Source: Saprospiraceae bacterium
GTDB lineage: Bacteria; Bacteroidota; Bacteroidia; Chitinophagales; Saprospiraceae
Length of the DNA stretch: 64,000 bases
Direction of reading: 5' to 3'
Assembly: GCA_028285545.1 (NCBI GenBank)
Contig: JANQPA010000106.1
Location: 48,065-112,064 of the forward strand
In this document: one piece after another, positions 43,778-54,000 of the stretch
Layout of the letters: each line of letters starts with the position of its first letter
Position numbering within the stretch: the stretch's first letter is position 1
The notes under the pieces: generated by a model
Databases searched by the model: none
The model's input: the letters and a program-made list of their open reading frames with translations, nothing else
Told to the model about the DNA's origin: nothing
Made by a program: the position numbers and the translations under genes

Positions 43778-46700
43778 TTATTTCTGTAAGATCACTTTTT
43801 GATTAATCAATGCCTTCCCCGCCCTCAATCTAACCAAATAAATACCCGCTGGCACGGACTGTCCATTTTGATCCTTCCCATCCCATAAAATTCTGTGGTC
43901 TCCAACAGGAACCATTTCGGAAAGCAGAGTATGAATTCGCTGCCCCTGGATGTTGAAAATCTCAATGGTGGTTTTTTCTTCCTGACTCAAGTTGAAACTT
44001 AAATTGATCTCCTCCTGGAATGGATTTGGAAAAGCTGTTAATTCAGTAATGATGTTGTTCTCCTCCTGACCTTGCTTTTTCAAACTCCAGCCTCCCCAGC
44101 CTCCTGGGTTTGGATCAGGATTTGAGTTTTCTTCACAGGCATCTCCTTTGCCATTATTATTGCTGTCCTTTTGATCCGGATTGTAAGTGTCCGGGCAATT
44201 GTCACAACTGTCCAATAGCCCGTCACTATCACTGTCCATTCCCTCTAGAGTAACCTTGGCCTGGCAATAAGCAGTATTCCCTTTTTCATTGGTCACTGAA
44301 AGTAATAGGTTTTGCTCTTTACCATTCTCACAATGAATATCCATGCTTGGAGCAGGGGGAAGGCCAGTGCCAAAAATGGAACCACCTGCCGGACTGATGA
44401 GTAAGGTAACTGAACTGCAATCATCAAAAGAACCATTATCAATATCTGATGCATTGATGCTAACTTTTTCAGCAGATCCTAATGGTACAGAGATGTCTTT
44501 ACATCGTGCATTAGGAGCAGCATCTCCTCCAACAATCACCCATTGAGTTTGAGTACTGGTATTTCCATTTCCATCATCGTAATTCCAAAGGATGGCAAAG
44601 GTTCCTTCCTGGTCAAATTCCAAAGGACTATCCGTAGTCGCTGTAACAGTACCGGCACAATTATCGGTTGCTGTAGGGTAGTTGGTGATCATAACCGAAC
44701 AAGAGCCGGTCAGAGCTGGCAGATTGGCTTGATCAGGAACTGGTGCTTTAGTATCTCTGATGACCACCCTCTGAGTTTGTGTAACCGAATTTCCATTGCC
44801 ATCATCAAAAATCCAGGTGATGATGTGGATACCTTGGGTATTATAAGTCAATGGATCAGAGGTCGTTCCGACAACAGTCCCCACACATCGATCAGTGGCC
44901 GTAGGAATAGTAGAAACAGTAAGTCCGCATTGAGCTCTGAGAGTTGGCAAATTATTCCGGTCCGGAACTGGAGCGATATCATCCTCAATAATGATGGTTT
45001 GATCTTGTGAGGAGGCATTTCCATTTCCATCATCATAGACCCAGGTAATGGTATAAATTCCTGCCTTATCATAGTAAAGTGGATCAGAAGTAGTGCCAAT
45101 CACCTGACCAGCACAATTATCGGTTGCAAAAGGAGGTTCTAGACCAGCTTCACAATACCCCTTGATAGTAGGCAAGGTAGTTAAATCCGGAACAGGAGCA
45201 ATTTCATCCTTCAAAATCAGATTGGCAGTGCACGAATTTGAATTGTTGTAAATGTCTGTGACCGTTAAAGTGACCGTTTGGTCAGAACAAGAAATAGTTG
45301 TTTTATCCAAACTCATGGATTGAATACCACATGCATCACTTGAGCCATTGTCCACTTGTTGTGCTGTGATCGTTCCCTGCCCATTCTCATCTACCACAAC
45401 CGTTACCTCACGGCATTTTGCATCTGGAGCTATACGGTCTACAACGGTAATCATACCAGTACATGAACTTTCATTTCCAGCATAATCTACAACCGTATTG
45501 GTCACTTCAAAAGAGCCTTTACCTATATCACTACAACTAAGAAATTGACCTGGAGATATTATGAACCTTAGACCACAATTATCATAAGACCCATCATCTA
45601 CAGAACTTCCACTGTATGAACCCTCACCCCTTACATTTAATTCGATGGTAACATCTTTACATTTAGCCACGGGTGGTAAATTATCAATTGATGAAATACT
45701 ACTGAAACAAGTACTTTGATTCCCACTTTCATCTTTAACAATTAATTCTACAGCATTAAGAACTGGTGTACCAGCGGTACAAAAGACATTATATTCTGTG
45801 GAGCCATCACCAAATTCAAAGGTCAAAGATCCGCAGTTATCCGTAGATCCATCATCTAGGTCCTGTGGAGTAATTATAGCATTACCAGTCTCATCAACAG
45901 GCACCCTTAAGTTCTTACATTTGGCAATGGGAGGCGTATTGTCTTCTACAATAACGGTTTGAGTTTGTGTTTCAATATTCTCATTTCCATCATCAAAAGA
46001 CCAGGAAATGGTATGAGTGCCTAAAGTAGAATAAGTCAAAGGATCAGAAGTCGTTCCAATAATGGCATTCCCTGAACAATAATCTGTGGCAGTAGGTGGT
46101 GACACCGTGACAGGACATTCACCCCTGATGGTAGGCAATGTTGCCAGATCTGGAGTGGGTTTAGTGACATCATCCACAATCACGGTTTGCGTTTGCGTTT
46201 CCACATTCCCGTTTCCATCATCAAAGGACCAGGTAATGATATGAGTGCCTTGGGTAGAATAAGTTAGCGGATCAGAAGTCGTCCCCTGAATGATCCCCTC
46301 ACAGGCATCTGTAGCAGTAGGAATGGAAGCAACGGTTGCCGAACATTCACCTGTAATGGTAGGCAATGTCGCCTGATCCGGAACTGGTTTAGTGACATCA
46401 TCCACAATCACGGTTTGGGTTTGTGTTTCAATATTCCCGTTTCCATCATCATATGACCAGGTGATGGTATGAGTCCCTTGCTCAGAAAAACTGGTTGGAT
46501 CATTAGTCTTTCCTGTGATGGTGCCTTCACAAAAGTCTGTAGCTGTGGGGGGAGTGACCGTTGTAGAGCATTCTGCTGTAATAGTAGGTAAAGAGGGAAT
46601 ATCAGGAATGGGATTGAAGTAATCATTTACTTCTACCAATTGAGTGGCCGTTGCAATGTTGCCATTACCATCATCGAATGTCCAGGTGATGGTATAGCTT

Positions 46701-49700
46701 CCTAGTTCCGTGTAGGTAAGTGGATCATTGGTAGTACCGAAGATGGTTTGTCCGCAATTATCTATCGCCCCAGGTAGTTCATAGACAGTGGCCGAACATT
46801 CACCATAGATGGTACCGAGACTATATATTATGGGCACGGGTTTGGATACATCCTCGGCTGTCACTAAAGCATTACATTGATCAGTAAATTCACCATCACT
46901 GACAGTTAAAATGACAGTATGTGATCCTAGGGCTAACGTAGTTTTATCAAGAGTAAAGACAAGATCATCTCCATCAGGATCATTTGAGCCACCATCTACA
47001 TCTGAGGGTTTAATAGAAGCCTGACAATTCTCGTCAACTGAGACGGTAATATCCTGGCATACAGCCACTGGTGCTTGGTTACAATATAATCCTGGATCTG
47101 TTACTGTTACCATAGCAGTGCAAGAACCTGAAATGCCATTTTGGCCGATACCGGTAAGCGTAACCGTGTTTTGCCCTAGATTAGAACAATCAAATTGTGT
47201 TTTATCCAAAGTCATAGAGCTCAGACCACAGCCAGAAGAAGAATCAAAAACATCATTTGCGGTGATGGAAACCATGCGTTTATTGTCTACAGGAACAGTA
47301 ATGTCTTTACAGGTAAGGCTAGGCGCAGAATTGTCTTCAACGGTAACGATAGTGTTACAAACAGAACCATTTCCATAATTATCCTTTAATAAAAGACTCA
47401 CTGAATTGGTACCAACACTGGCACAATCAAAGGTAAGATCATTCGAAAAAGCATTTTCTTCCACACAGAAATTGCCGGATTTCTGATAATCCCAATCATC
47501 TGCTCCCTCAACAAGGGTATTCCCCTGATCATCTTTTAAATGAAAATAACCATAGCCGTTTCCATAAAAGCGAAAACCATCTCCATGGGAATCATAAAAA
47601 TTTAATTCGTAACAACCTGGAGGAAGGCTAATTGTTTCCGTTATTAATTTATCGTCCACACCGGAGGTGTAAGGGCCTCCCGAAGCATAGGTGGTCTCTC
47701 CACTGGTGAGTGTCCAGGAATTATCACCAGAGAAAACACTAAATTGAATGGTCAAGGTAAATTCCTTTTCTGAATAAGGGTTGGTGCTGGAATTCCATAC
47801 CTGCCGAGAGGCAATGGTTCCACATACATCATAAGAACCTGCATCCAAATCTGCTCCAGTCAAGGTAGCTGTTCCGGATGAAGGAAGTTGAATGGTCAGG
47901 GGCTGACAATTGGCCACAGGGCCGGCCTGATCTTGTACGGTCACCGTTGAAATGCACTCATCAAGGATGTCACCATTGCCTTTAATTAATGAGAGTTTAA
48001 CAGGGTTGGCCCCTATATTTGCACAAGAATAGTTAAACTCTGTTTGATCCGGAGTCAAAGCAATGTTAAAGGAACCACTACAGGACCATGTGATTGACCC
48101 ATCATTAAAATCGATACCACCGGATCCTCTTTGAGTATGAATTTTATTTTGGCCGCTCTGATCCAAGGTCACAGTCACATCCTTACATTTAGCAGCTTCG
48201 CTAAGATCTTGTAGGAGGGTCACGGTAGTTTTACAGGTAGAACCATTACCATAGTTGTCAAAGACCATAGCTTGAACGGGATAGGTGCCGCCAACATCCT
48301 CACAATAAAATCTAACTACATTTGTATAAATATTGGGCCCTACATAAAAGTTTTTGGATTTCTGATAGTCCCAATCATTTGGCTCACCTTCAATAATAAG
48401 CTTTCCAAACTCGTCCTCAAGCCGGAATCCAGCTATTTGATTTGAGAAGCTCGAATTTTGACCGTCCCCATATTCATCATACATATTAAAGGTATATCTC
48501 CCTGGGGAAAGACTAAAGGTTTCTGTAATAACAGTTCCAGCATTAACATTATAAGGCCCTCCTGAGAAAAAAACCTGCCCTCCACTGGTAAGACTCCAAG
48601 AGGTTTCATTAGGCCAAAAGTCAGAATTTATTGTGAGGGTATATTGCACATCGGAGGCAGGTCGTTTATAGGGAGACCAGGCCCACATATTTCTAATTCC
48701 ACCACAATCATCATAAGAATCGGTAAGGAATTCTGTGGGTTCAATATCGAAATATCTTAATCCATTAGTAGGCATCTGGACGGTAATAGGTTTGCAATTG
48801 ACAACAGGACCAGTCTGATCTATAACATTTACGGTTGCGGTGCAATCATCAATAAATGTACTGCCATCTTTTGCAGTAAGGGTAACAGAATTGGGACCTA
48901 TATCTGCACAGGTAAAGAGCTCCTTGCTTAACTCATATTTGTCAGTCGCTCCAATACAAAGAACAGTTCTCCATGGTGTATCATCATCAATGTTTTGACC
49001 AAAAGAGGGCCGTAGGCGAACTTCCCCATTTTCGTTAAGAGTAACCGTAATGTCTTTGCATCTGGCAAATTGACTTACGTCTTGTTCTACCTTTACCTGA
49101 CTGGTACAGGTGCCCGTACTTCCTCCTGGAGAAGTCAGGGTCAGGGTCACAGTTTGGGTAGTATTGACATGACTACAATCAAATGTGTTGGGGCTGACAC
49201 TGTATCCCTGCGGATAATTGGCGTAGGAAAGGCTACCACAAACATTGCCAGTGCCATTGTCCACTTGAGAAGGATCAAGAGTAAAGTCTCCATCATGCCC
49301 AATGTCAACGGTAATGTCTTTACATCTTAAAGCAACAGGATTGGGGTCGACAACTTGTACATTAGCTGTGCAGGAATTCGTATCTCCATTATTATCGGTA
49401 GCAGTTAGGGTGACCGTGTGGTTCCCTACATCTGTACAACCAAAACTACTTTTACTGAGGGTATAGGAAGATATAGTTTCCCCACAAACGGTGGAGCTTC
49501 CATCATTGATGTTACTAGCTACCAGGGTGGCCTGGCCATTTGAATTCAATCGGACGGTGGCATCTTTACATTTGGCAAAAGGTTTTGCTTTTATAGTTAT
49601 GGAAGCAGTGCAAGTGCTTGAATTGGCTCCGCTTCCATTTAATAAATTACTTGCAAAAAGATTAACTATTCTTGGAGAAGCGATGTCTATACAGGCCACA

Positions 49701-50857
49701 TCAAGGGAGAGGGCAAAACGTTGAGTATTTATGTCATATAGAGTGTAAGTTAAATCCAAACCATTCGGGTCAGTAGATCCAGCCCCAATCTCCGAAGCCT
49801 GGATAGTTTTAGCTCCATTTTGGTCAAGATAAACGGTAAGGTTATTACAAACGATATTAGGTGCTGAAGGTATGATCCTATAGGTAATTTGACCACCTTG
49901 GGAATTGTTGGTTGAACCTCTTTTTACTTTTACTATAGAGCGGTTTTTATGGTACATATTATTAATGAAACTCCCACCTCCTTTTTCTCTTGCTCCAGGG
50001 GTAAATCCACCGCCATTGGGTTGTGTAATCCCTACTCCACCACCACCGGCACCACCACCAAAACCAAAACCACCCAATGCTTTTTGGGTATTTCCTTTTA
50101 CATCCCAATTTCCTCCTAGGCCACCTGTTGGCTTGACAGCGTTAGTATATGGATCAGTTGCGCCTGGCCAGCCTAGGTGTCCTGCCCGCTTAGAATTACA
50201 TTTTTCCCACCTAGTATCTTGGACATCATAATAGTAGAAGCCGGAAGGGTCATATATTCCACCGCCGCCTGCAGCACAATAACAGGCACATGCTAATTGA
50301 GTGAAACTACAGTAAGTATCTGTTCCAGAAATTGGGCATTGAATAATTTCTCCGGGTTTACCATCTTCTTTGATGGTACAGCAGTCAGAGTATCCTCCAT
50401 TTCCACCCCCGGCTACTAATAAGAGGGTATATTGATTATCAGGGCGTTTGTAAAAGACAGCGGTGCCTCCTCCACCTCCTGCGGACTCCGCCCAAGCATT
50501 GTTAATACTTTCTCCACGTTGACCTACAATAAAAATTACTTCCGAACCTGGTGGGATCTGATTACTGCCTGTTCCAATTTCAAACCAGGCCCCCATCCTA
50601 GCTCCCTGACCTCCTTTTCCCGAAATAGTACTTCCATTCCTCTTTCGTCCACCATCTCCTCCAGTGGCTTCAAAATAGATTAACCCACTGGATAGACTAG
50701 TAGGAATCCGGAATTCCTGGACGCGATCATTGTCTTTATAATTTATGGTATGATTTTGTGCATCGTAAGTAAGAAAGGGTTGAGCTGCTATTGAATTAGG
50801 GACTAGGAAACTCAATAGAAAAATATAGGTCGTAAAATAGAATGTACACTTTTTCAT
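43778..50857 (-). CDS. Giant T9SS-exported HYR-repeat surface protein, copy 1
   Basis: A 2359-aa protein. Order: signal peptide (~1-25); glycine-rich domain (~28-330) with G-G-D-G-G, G-K-G-G-Q-G, A-G-G-G-G-G and paired cysteines; nine HYR-like units (type A, C-K-D-I-T-V-x-L-D openings, ~335-1335); four type B units (P-x-P-D-x-x-x-L-P-T-I-x-G-E-C ... D-D-G-N-G-N, ~1339-1645); three type A; three type B; one type A; a thrombospondin type 3-like calcium-binding stretch (~2206-2242); and a T9SS type A sorting domain (~2269-2359, F-P-N-P-F start, G-I-Y-L-V-R-L end). Units A5 and A7 carry a ~100-aa insert with Y-D-x-x-G-D-G and D-W-D-Y-Q-K-S. It is exported across the outer membrane and probably anchored as an adhesin. 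A paralogous HTCS lies directly upstream. Confidence 0.92.
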   Translation of the reverse strand: MKKCTFYFTTYIFLLSFLVPNSIAAQPFLTYDAQNHTINYKDNDRVQEFRIPTSLSSGLIYFEATGGDGGRKRNGSTISGKGGQGARMGAWFEIGTGSNQIPPGSEVIFIVGQRGESINNAWAESAGGGGGTAVFYKRPDNQYTLLLVAGGGNGGYSDCCTIKEDGKPGEIIQCPISGTDTYCSFTQLACACYCAAGGGGIYDPSGFYYYDVQDTRWEKCNSKRAGHLGWPGATDPYTNAVKPTGGLGGNWDVKGNTQKALGGFGFGGGAGGGGVGITQPNGGGFTPGAREKGGGSFINNMYHKNRSIVKVKRGSTNNSQGGQITYRIIPSAPNIVCNNLTVYLDQNGAKTIQASEIGAGSTDPNGLDLTYTLYDINTQRFALSLDVACIDIASPRIVNLFASNLLNGSGANSSTCTASITIKAKPFAKCKDATVRLNSNGQATLVASNINDGSSTVCGETISSYTLSKSSFGCTDVGNHTVTLTATDNNGDTNSCTANVQVVDPNPVALRCKDITVDIGHDGDFTLDPSQVDNGTGNVCGSLSYANYPQGYSVSPNTFDCSHVNTTQTVTLTLTSPGGSTGTCTSQVKVEQDVSQFARCKDITVTLNENGEVRLRPSFGQNIDDDTPWRTVLCIGATDKYELSKELFTCADIGPNSVTLTAKDGSTFIDDCTATVNVIDQTGPVVNCKPITVQMPTNGLRYFDIEPTEFLTDSYDDCGGIRNMWAWSPYKRPASDVQYTLTINSDFWPNETSWSLTSGGQVFFSGGPYNVNAGTVITETFSLSPGRYTFNMYDEYGDGQNSSFSNQIAGFRLEDEFGKLIIEGEPNDWDYQKSKNFYVGPNIYTNVVRFYCEDVGGTYPVQAMVFDNYGNGSTCKTTVTLLQDLSEAAKCKDVTVTLDQSGQNKIHTQRGSGGIDFNDGSITWSCSGSFNIALTPDQTEFNYSCANIGANPVKLSLIKGNGDILDECISTVTVQDQAGPVANCQPLTIQLPSSGTATLTGADLDAGSYDVCGTIASRQVWNSSTNPYSEKEFTLTIQFSVFSGDNSWTLTSGETTYASGGPYTSGVDDKLITETISLPPGCYELNFYDSHGDGFRFYGNGYGYFHLKDDQGNTLVEGADDWDYQKSGNFCVEENAFSNDLTFDCASVGTNSVSLLLKDNYGNGSVCNTIVTVEDNSAPSLTCKDITVPVDNKRMVSITANDVFDSSSGCGLSSMTLDKTQFDCSNLGQNTVTLTGIGQNGISGSCTAMVTVTDPGLYCNQAPVAVCQDITVSVDENCQASIKPSDVDGGSNDPDGDDLVFTLDKTTLALGSHTVILTVSDGEFTDQCNALVTAEDVSKPVPIIYSLGTIYGECSATVYELPGAIDNCGQTIFGTTNDPLTYTELGSYTITWTFDDGNGNIATATQLVEVNDYFNPIPDIPSLPTITAECSTTVTPPTATDFCEGTITGKTNDPTSFSEQGTHTITWSYDDGNGNIETQTQTVIVDDVTKPVPDQATLPTITGECSATVASIPTATDACEGIIQGTTSDPLTYSTQGTHIITWSFDDGNGNVETQTQTVIVDDVTKPTPDLATLPTIRGECPVTVSPPTATDYCSGNAIIGTTSDPLTYSTLGTHTISWSFDDGNENIETQTQTVIVEDNTPPIAKCKNLRVPVDETGNAIITPQDLDDGSTDNCGSLTFEFGDGSTEYNVFCTAGTPVLNAVELIVKDESGNQSTCFSSISSIDNLPPVAKCKDVTIELNVRGEGSYSGSSVDDGSYDNCGLRFIISPGQFLSCSDIGKGSFEVTNTVVDYAGNESSCTGMITVVDRIAPDAKCREVTVVVDENGQGTITAQQVDNGSSDACGIQSMSLDKTTISCSDQTVTLTVTDIYNNSNSCTANLILKDEIAPVPDLTTLPTIKGYCEAGLEPPFATDNCAGQVIGTTSDPLYYDKAGIYTITWVYDDGNGNASSQDQTIIIEDDIAPVPDRNNLPTLRAQCGLTVSTIPTATDRCVGTVVGTTSDPLTYNTQGIHIITWIFDDGNGNSVTQTQRVVIRDTKAPVPDQANLPALTGSCSVMITNYPTATDNCAGTVTATTDSPLEFDQEGTFAILWNYDDGNGNTSTQTQWVIVGGDAAPNARCKDISVPLGSAEKVSINASDIDNGSFDDCSSVTLLISPAGGSIFGTGLPPAPSMDIHCENGKEQNLLLSVTNEKGNTAYCQAKVTLEGMDSDSDGLLDSCDNCPDTYNPDQKDSNNNGKGDACEENSNPDPNPGGWGGWSLKKQGQEENNIITELTAFPNPFQEEINLSFNLSQEEKTTIEIFNIQGQRIHTLLSEMVPVGDHRILWDGKDQNGQSVPAGIYLVRLRAGKALINQKVILQK

Positions 50858-51019
50858 AGGACTTTTTTAAGGTTAGACAATAGGTATAGCCTGGAGCCCA
50901 GTGTCTTTTTTGGATCTCATAAAAGTTCATCCTCAGCTAAAAAAGCTGTGGATATTAATTCTTAATTTTTGTGTTACCTCAAAGGTGGAAGAAAAAGAGA
51001 AAGGAAAGTAGGACTAAAA

Positions 51020-51045
51020 TCCAAAGTTCCTGGACTATTGTCCAA
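51020..51045 (-). promoter_or_regulatory. Predicted HTCS/AraC operator upstream of giant copy 1
   Basis: On the minus strand TTGGA occurs at 51041-51045 and at 51020-51024, a spacing of 21 bases (two helical turns). The same pair with the same spacing lies in the paralogous gap at 62716-62741. It is about 165-190 bases upstream of the giant start codon and immediately after the HTCS stop. AraC-type proteins classically bind direct half-sites about 21 bp apart. Confidence 0.45.
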
Positions 51046-51056
51046 GTGGCTGAAAA

Positions 51057-54000
51057 TCAGGCTCTAAATTGTTTTGGAGAAATGCCGAATTCCTGAGAAA
51101 AACAACGGGTAAAGTAATTAGGATCTTCAAATCCTACCTCGTAAGCAATTTGTGAAATATTCAGATCAGTGTTTTTTAGGAGTGATTTTGAACGATGAAG
51201 TCGAATCGAGCGTATGTATAGGGCTGGCGAACGATCGGTAAGGGCTTTGATTTTGGCAAAAAAGCTGGAGCGGCTCATGCCTAAGCTTTTCGCTAGTTCA
51301 TTAGGCCCGAATTTTTCATTATCGATATTTTGTTCTACCGCTTTACGAACCTTTGTAATAAATGCATCTTCTATCTGTATGGCCGGGTCATTGGAGGGCT
51401 GAAGAGCTTCCTGAACACGGTATCTTTCCTGTAGGCGTTGACGGATTTCAATTAGCTTTTGCAAACTAACCAATAGCTCTTTTTTATTAAAAGGTTTAGC
51501 CAGATAAGCATCTGCTCCTCTTTCAAGACCTTCAATCCGGGATTCGATATCTGCTTTTGCGGTAAGCAAGACTATTGGAATATGACTGGTTCGCTGATCC
51601 AGTTTAAGCGTTTGACAAAGCTCAAAACCATCTTTTACAGGCATCATGACATCACTTAAAATGATATCTGGACTTACTTCAAAAGCTTTTTCAATCCCTT
51701 CCTGCCCATGTTTAGCAAAATCCAATTGAAATTGATCTTGTAAACAAGTGATCAAATACTGAACGATGTCAGGGTTATCTTCCACGATTAATAAATTTGG
51801 GAGTGTTTTATCTCCATTGACGATAGGGTTTGGTTGAAGACCATTTGAATTAGCAATTTGAGATTGAATAGATTTGGCTATTTGATCGGACAACAAAACC
51901 TCTTCCTTGACCATTTCGGCCTTTCTTTTAATCGGTAGATAAATGGTAATAGTGGTTCCTCTGTCAGGTGAGGAATGCTCCTGACTGCTTTCAACAATTA
52001 TTTGGCCATTCATCAATTTGATGAGTTCCTTTGTTAAGGCCAGGCCAATACCAGTGCCCCCGGCTCCCTCATTCGATTTTTGATTATGGGACCCCTGGTA
52101 AAAGCGGTCAAAAATATAGGGCAACTGTTCTTTAGAGATTCCAATGCCGGTATCCTTTACCTCTAAGGATAAGGTAGTAGAAGTGTCCAATGAAGCACGA
52201 ATGTCTATTTTACCTCCCTGAGGAGTGAATTTGATAGCATTGGATAGTAAGTTGGAAACGATCCTTAGAAACTTTTCTGGATCATAATCCATAATTAATT
52301 CCTCCGGATCTGTAGAAAATTGAAGTTGGACTCCTTTAGTATCAGCTAATGAAGAAAATGATTCTGTAATATATTTTAAATAGGTAATGATATCCCCTTG
52401 AACTAAATCCAATTGAAGTTTGCTCACTTCCAATTTTCGAAGATCTAGGATTTGATTAATCATATTGAGCAGGCTTTCACTGTTGCGTTTGATGAGCGAT
52501 TTAGCTTTTTCCTGATCTTCAAGCTGGTCAGCCATCCCGCTGATGACGGTAAGAGGAGTTCGGAATTCATGGGAAATATTGGTGAAAAAACGAGATTTTA
52601 CCTTATCTAATTCTTGTAATTTGGATGCTTGTTGCTCTATCAATTTTTTGTCTAATTGGATTTGATGGGTACGTTTTTTGACTTCAATTTCCAATCGTTT
52701 TTTCTCTGTGACCAGACGTCGACTCCAAATGAAGACACCTAATAGTAAAGGAAGCGTGCAAAGCATATAAAACCACCAGGTTTTATAAAAGAACTCTTTG
52801 ACCTTGATAGGAATACGTAATACGTTATTAATATGTTGTCCCTTATGATCCGTACCTCTTATTAAAATAGAATACTGTCCTTCTGGCAAATCATTCAGGG
52901 TGAGAAAAGAGTTATTGCCGATACTGATCCAAGAGCTATCTGCACGATTTTTGGAGTTTAAGTCCTCTTGCTTTATTAATTGATAGGCAAATGAACTGTT
53001 TTGAGCATGGGTATAATCAGAAAGGGAAAAATCCAGGGATAAATATCTGTGCGTTGCCGGAAGGATAATCTGTTGGATGGTTTCAAATTGACCTCTTTTT
53101 AAAGTATCCTTGCTGAGTTTTTTATCAAAAAATCTAATTTCGGTAAAATATAATTGGATGCTATCCTTTTGAGTAAGAACTGCTTTAATTTTTTGAGGCT
53201 CTAAAACATTTATCCCTGATACTGCACCAAAGATTAATCGGCCATCTTCCAATTTATGATAGGAGAAGCGATTAAATTCCTGATGGGAAATGCCGTCTTT
53301 TTCTTGCACCTTAAACAAAATTTCTCCTTCGTTTGATAAAACAGTAATCCCCGAGAAGGTAGACACCCACTTATCTCCGTCTTCATCTTCCAGGATACCA
53401 ACTACAGAGTTATTGGACAAACCATTGCTTTCATTAATTAGTTGGAGGGCTCCTGATTCGGGATCATAAATTTGCAACCCTCCATTGAGCATGCCTATCC
53501 AAATTTTCCCATCATTATTTTCGTAAATACAAATGACTTGATTATTAGATAGGCCATTTTTTTCGTTAAGATGAAATACTTTTCCGGAAGGTTGCTCTAT
53601 TTTCCACAGACCATTCAGGGAAGCAATCCATATAATGCTATCTTGGCTAAGCATTATTTCATTGGCTCTGCCTCCAATATTCAGAGGAGTTCCTGCAATA
53701 GAATAAGGTTGTAATTGATTTTGATCTAGATTATAGATGAAGACTTGATTTTGAATAAAATCAGCGAGGATGACTTCCTTTTCATTCAAAAAGGCAAATT
53801 TGTCAAATTCCTGGTTAGTTGGAAAAGTGGTAAAAATTTTTTGTTTTTTATGATAGCTTACTAAATATTTTCCTGAAGCAAACCATATTTTTTCATTGCC
53901 TTGATAAATTATTTTACTAAAAGGGGATTGGCTAATATTATCTCCAAATGTCAATTCTTCTAAATTGTTGCCGATTAGTCTTTCATTTTTCTGATTCAAA

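Noticed and set aside
44600..46900. Internal near-identical DNA repeats of giant 1 as a possible mobile element
   Set aside because: They are the coding repeats of the type B units, in frame and present in the paralogue.
49905..50231. Proline-rich frame on the plus strand opposite giant 1 (and the like at 61581-61841)
   Set aside because: It is the antisense reading of the glycine-rich domain (GGN codons read as CCN); the same shadow appears in both paralogues.
51214..51402. Plus-strand frames opposite the HTCS, giant and other genes
   Set aside because: Antisense shadows of well-supported domains, with no start context or family resemblance.
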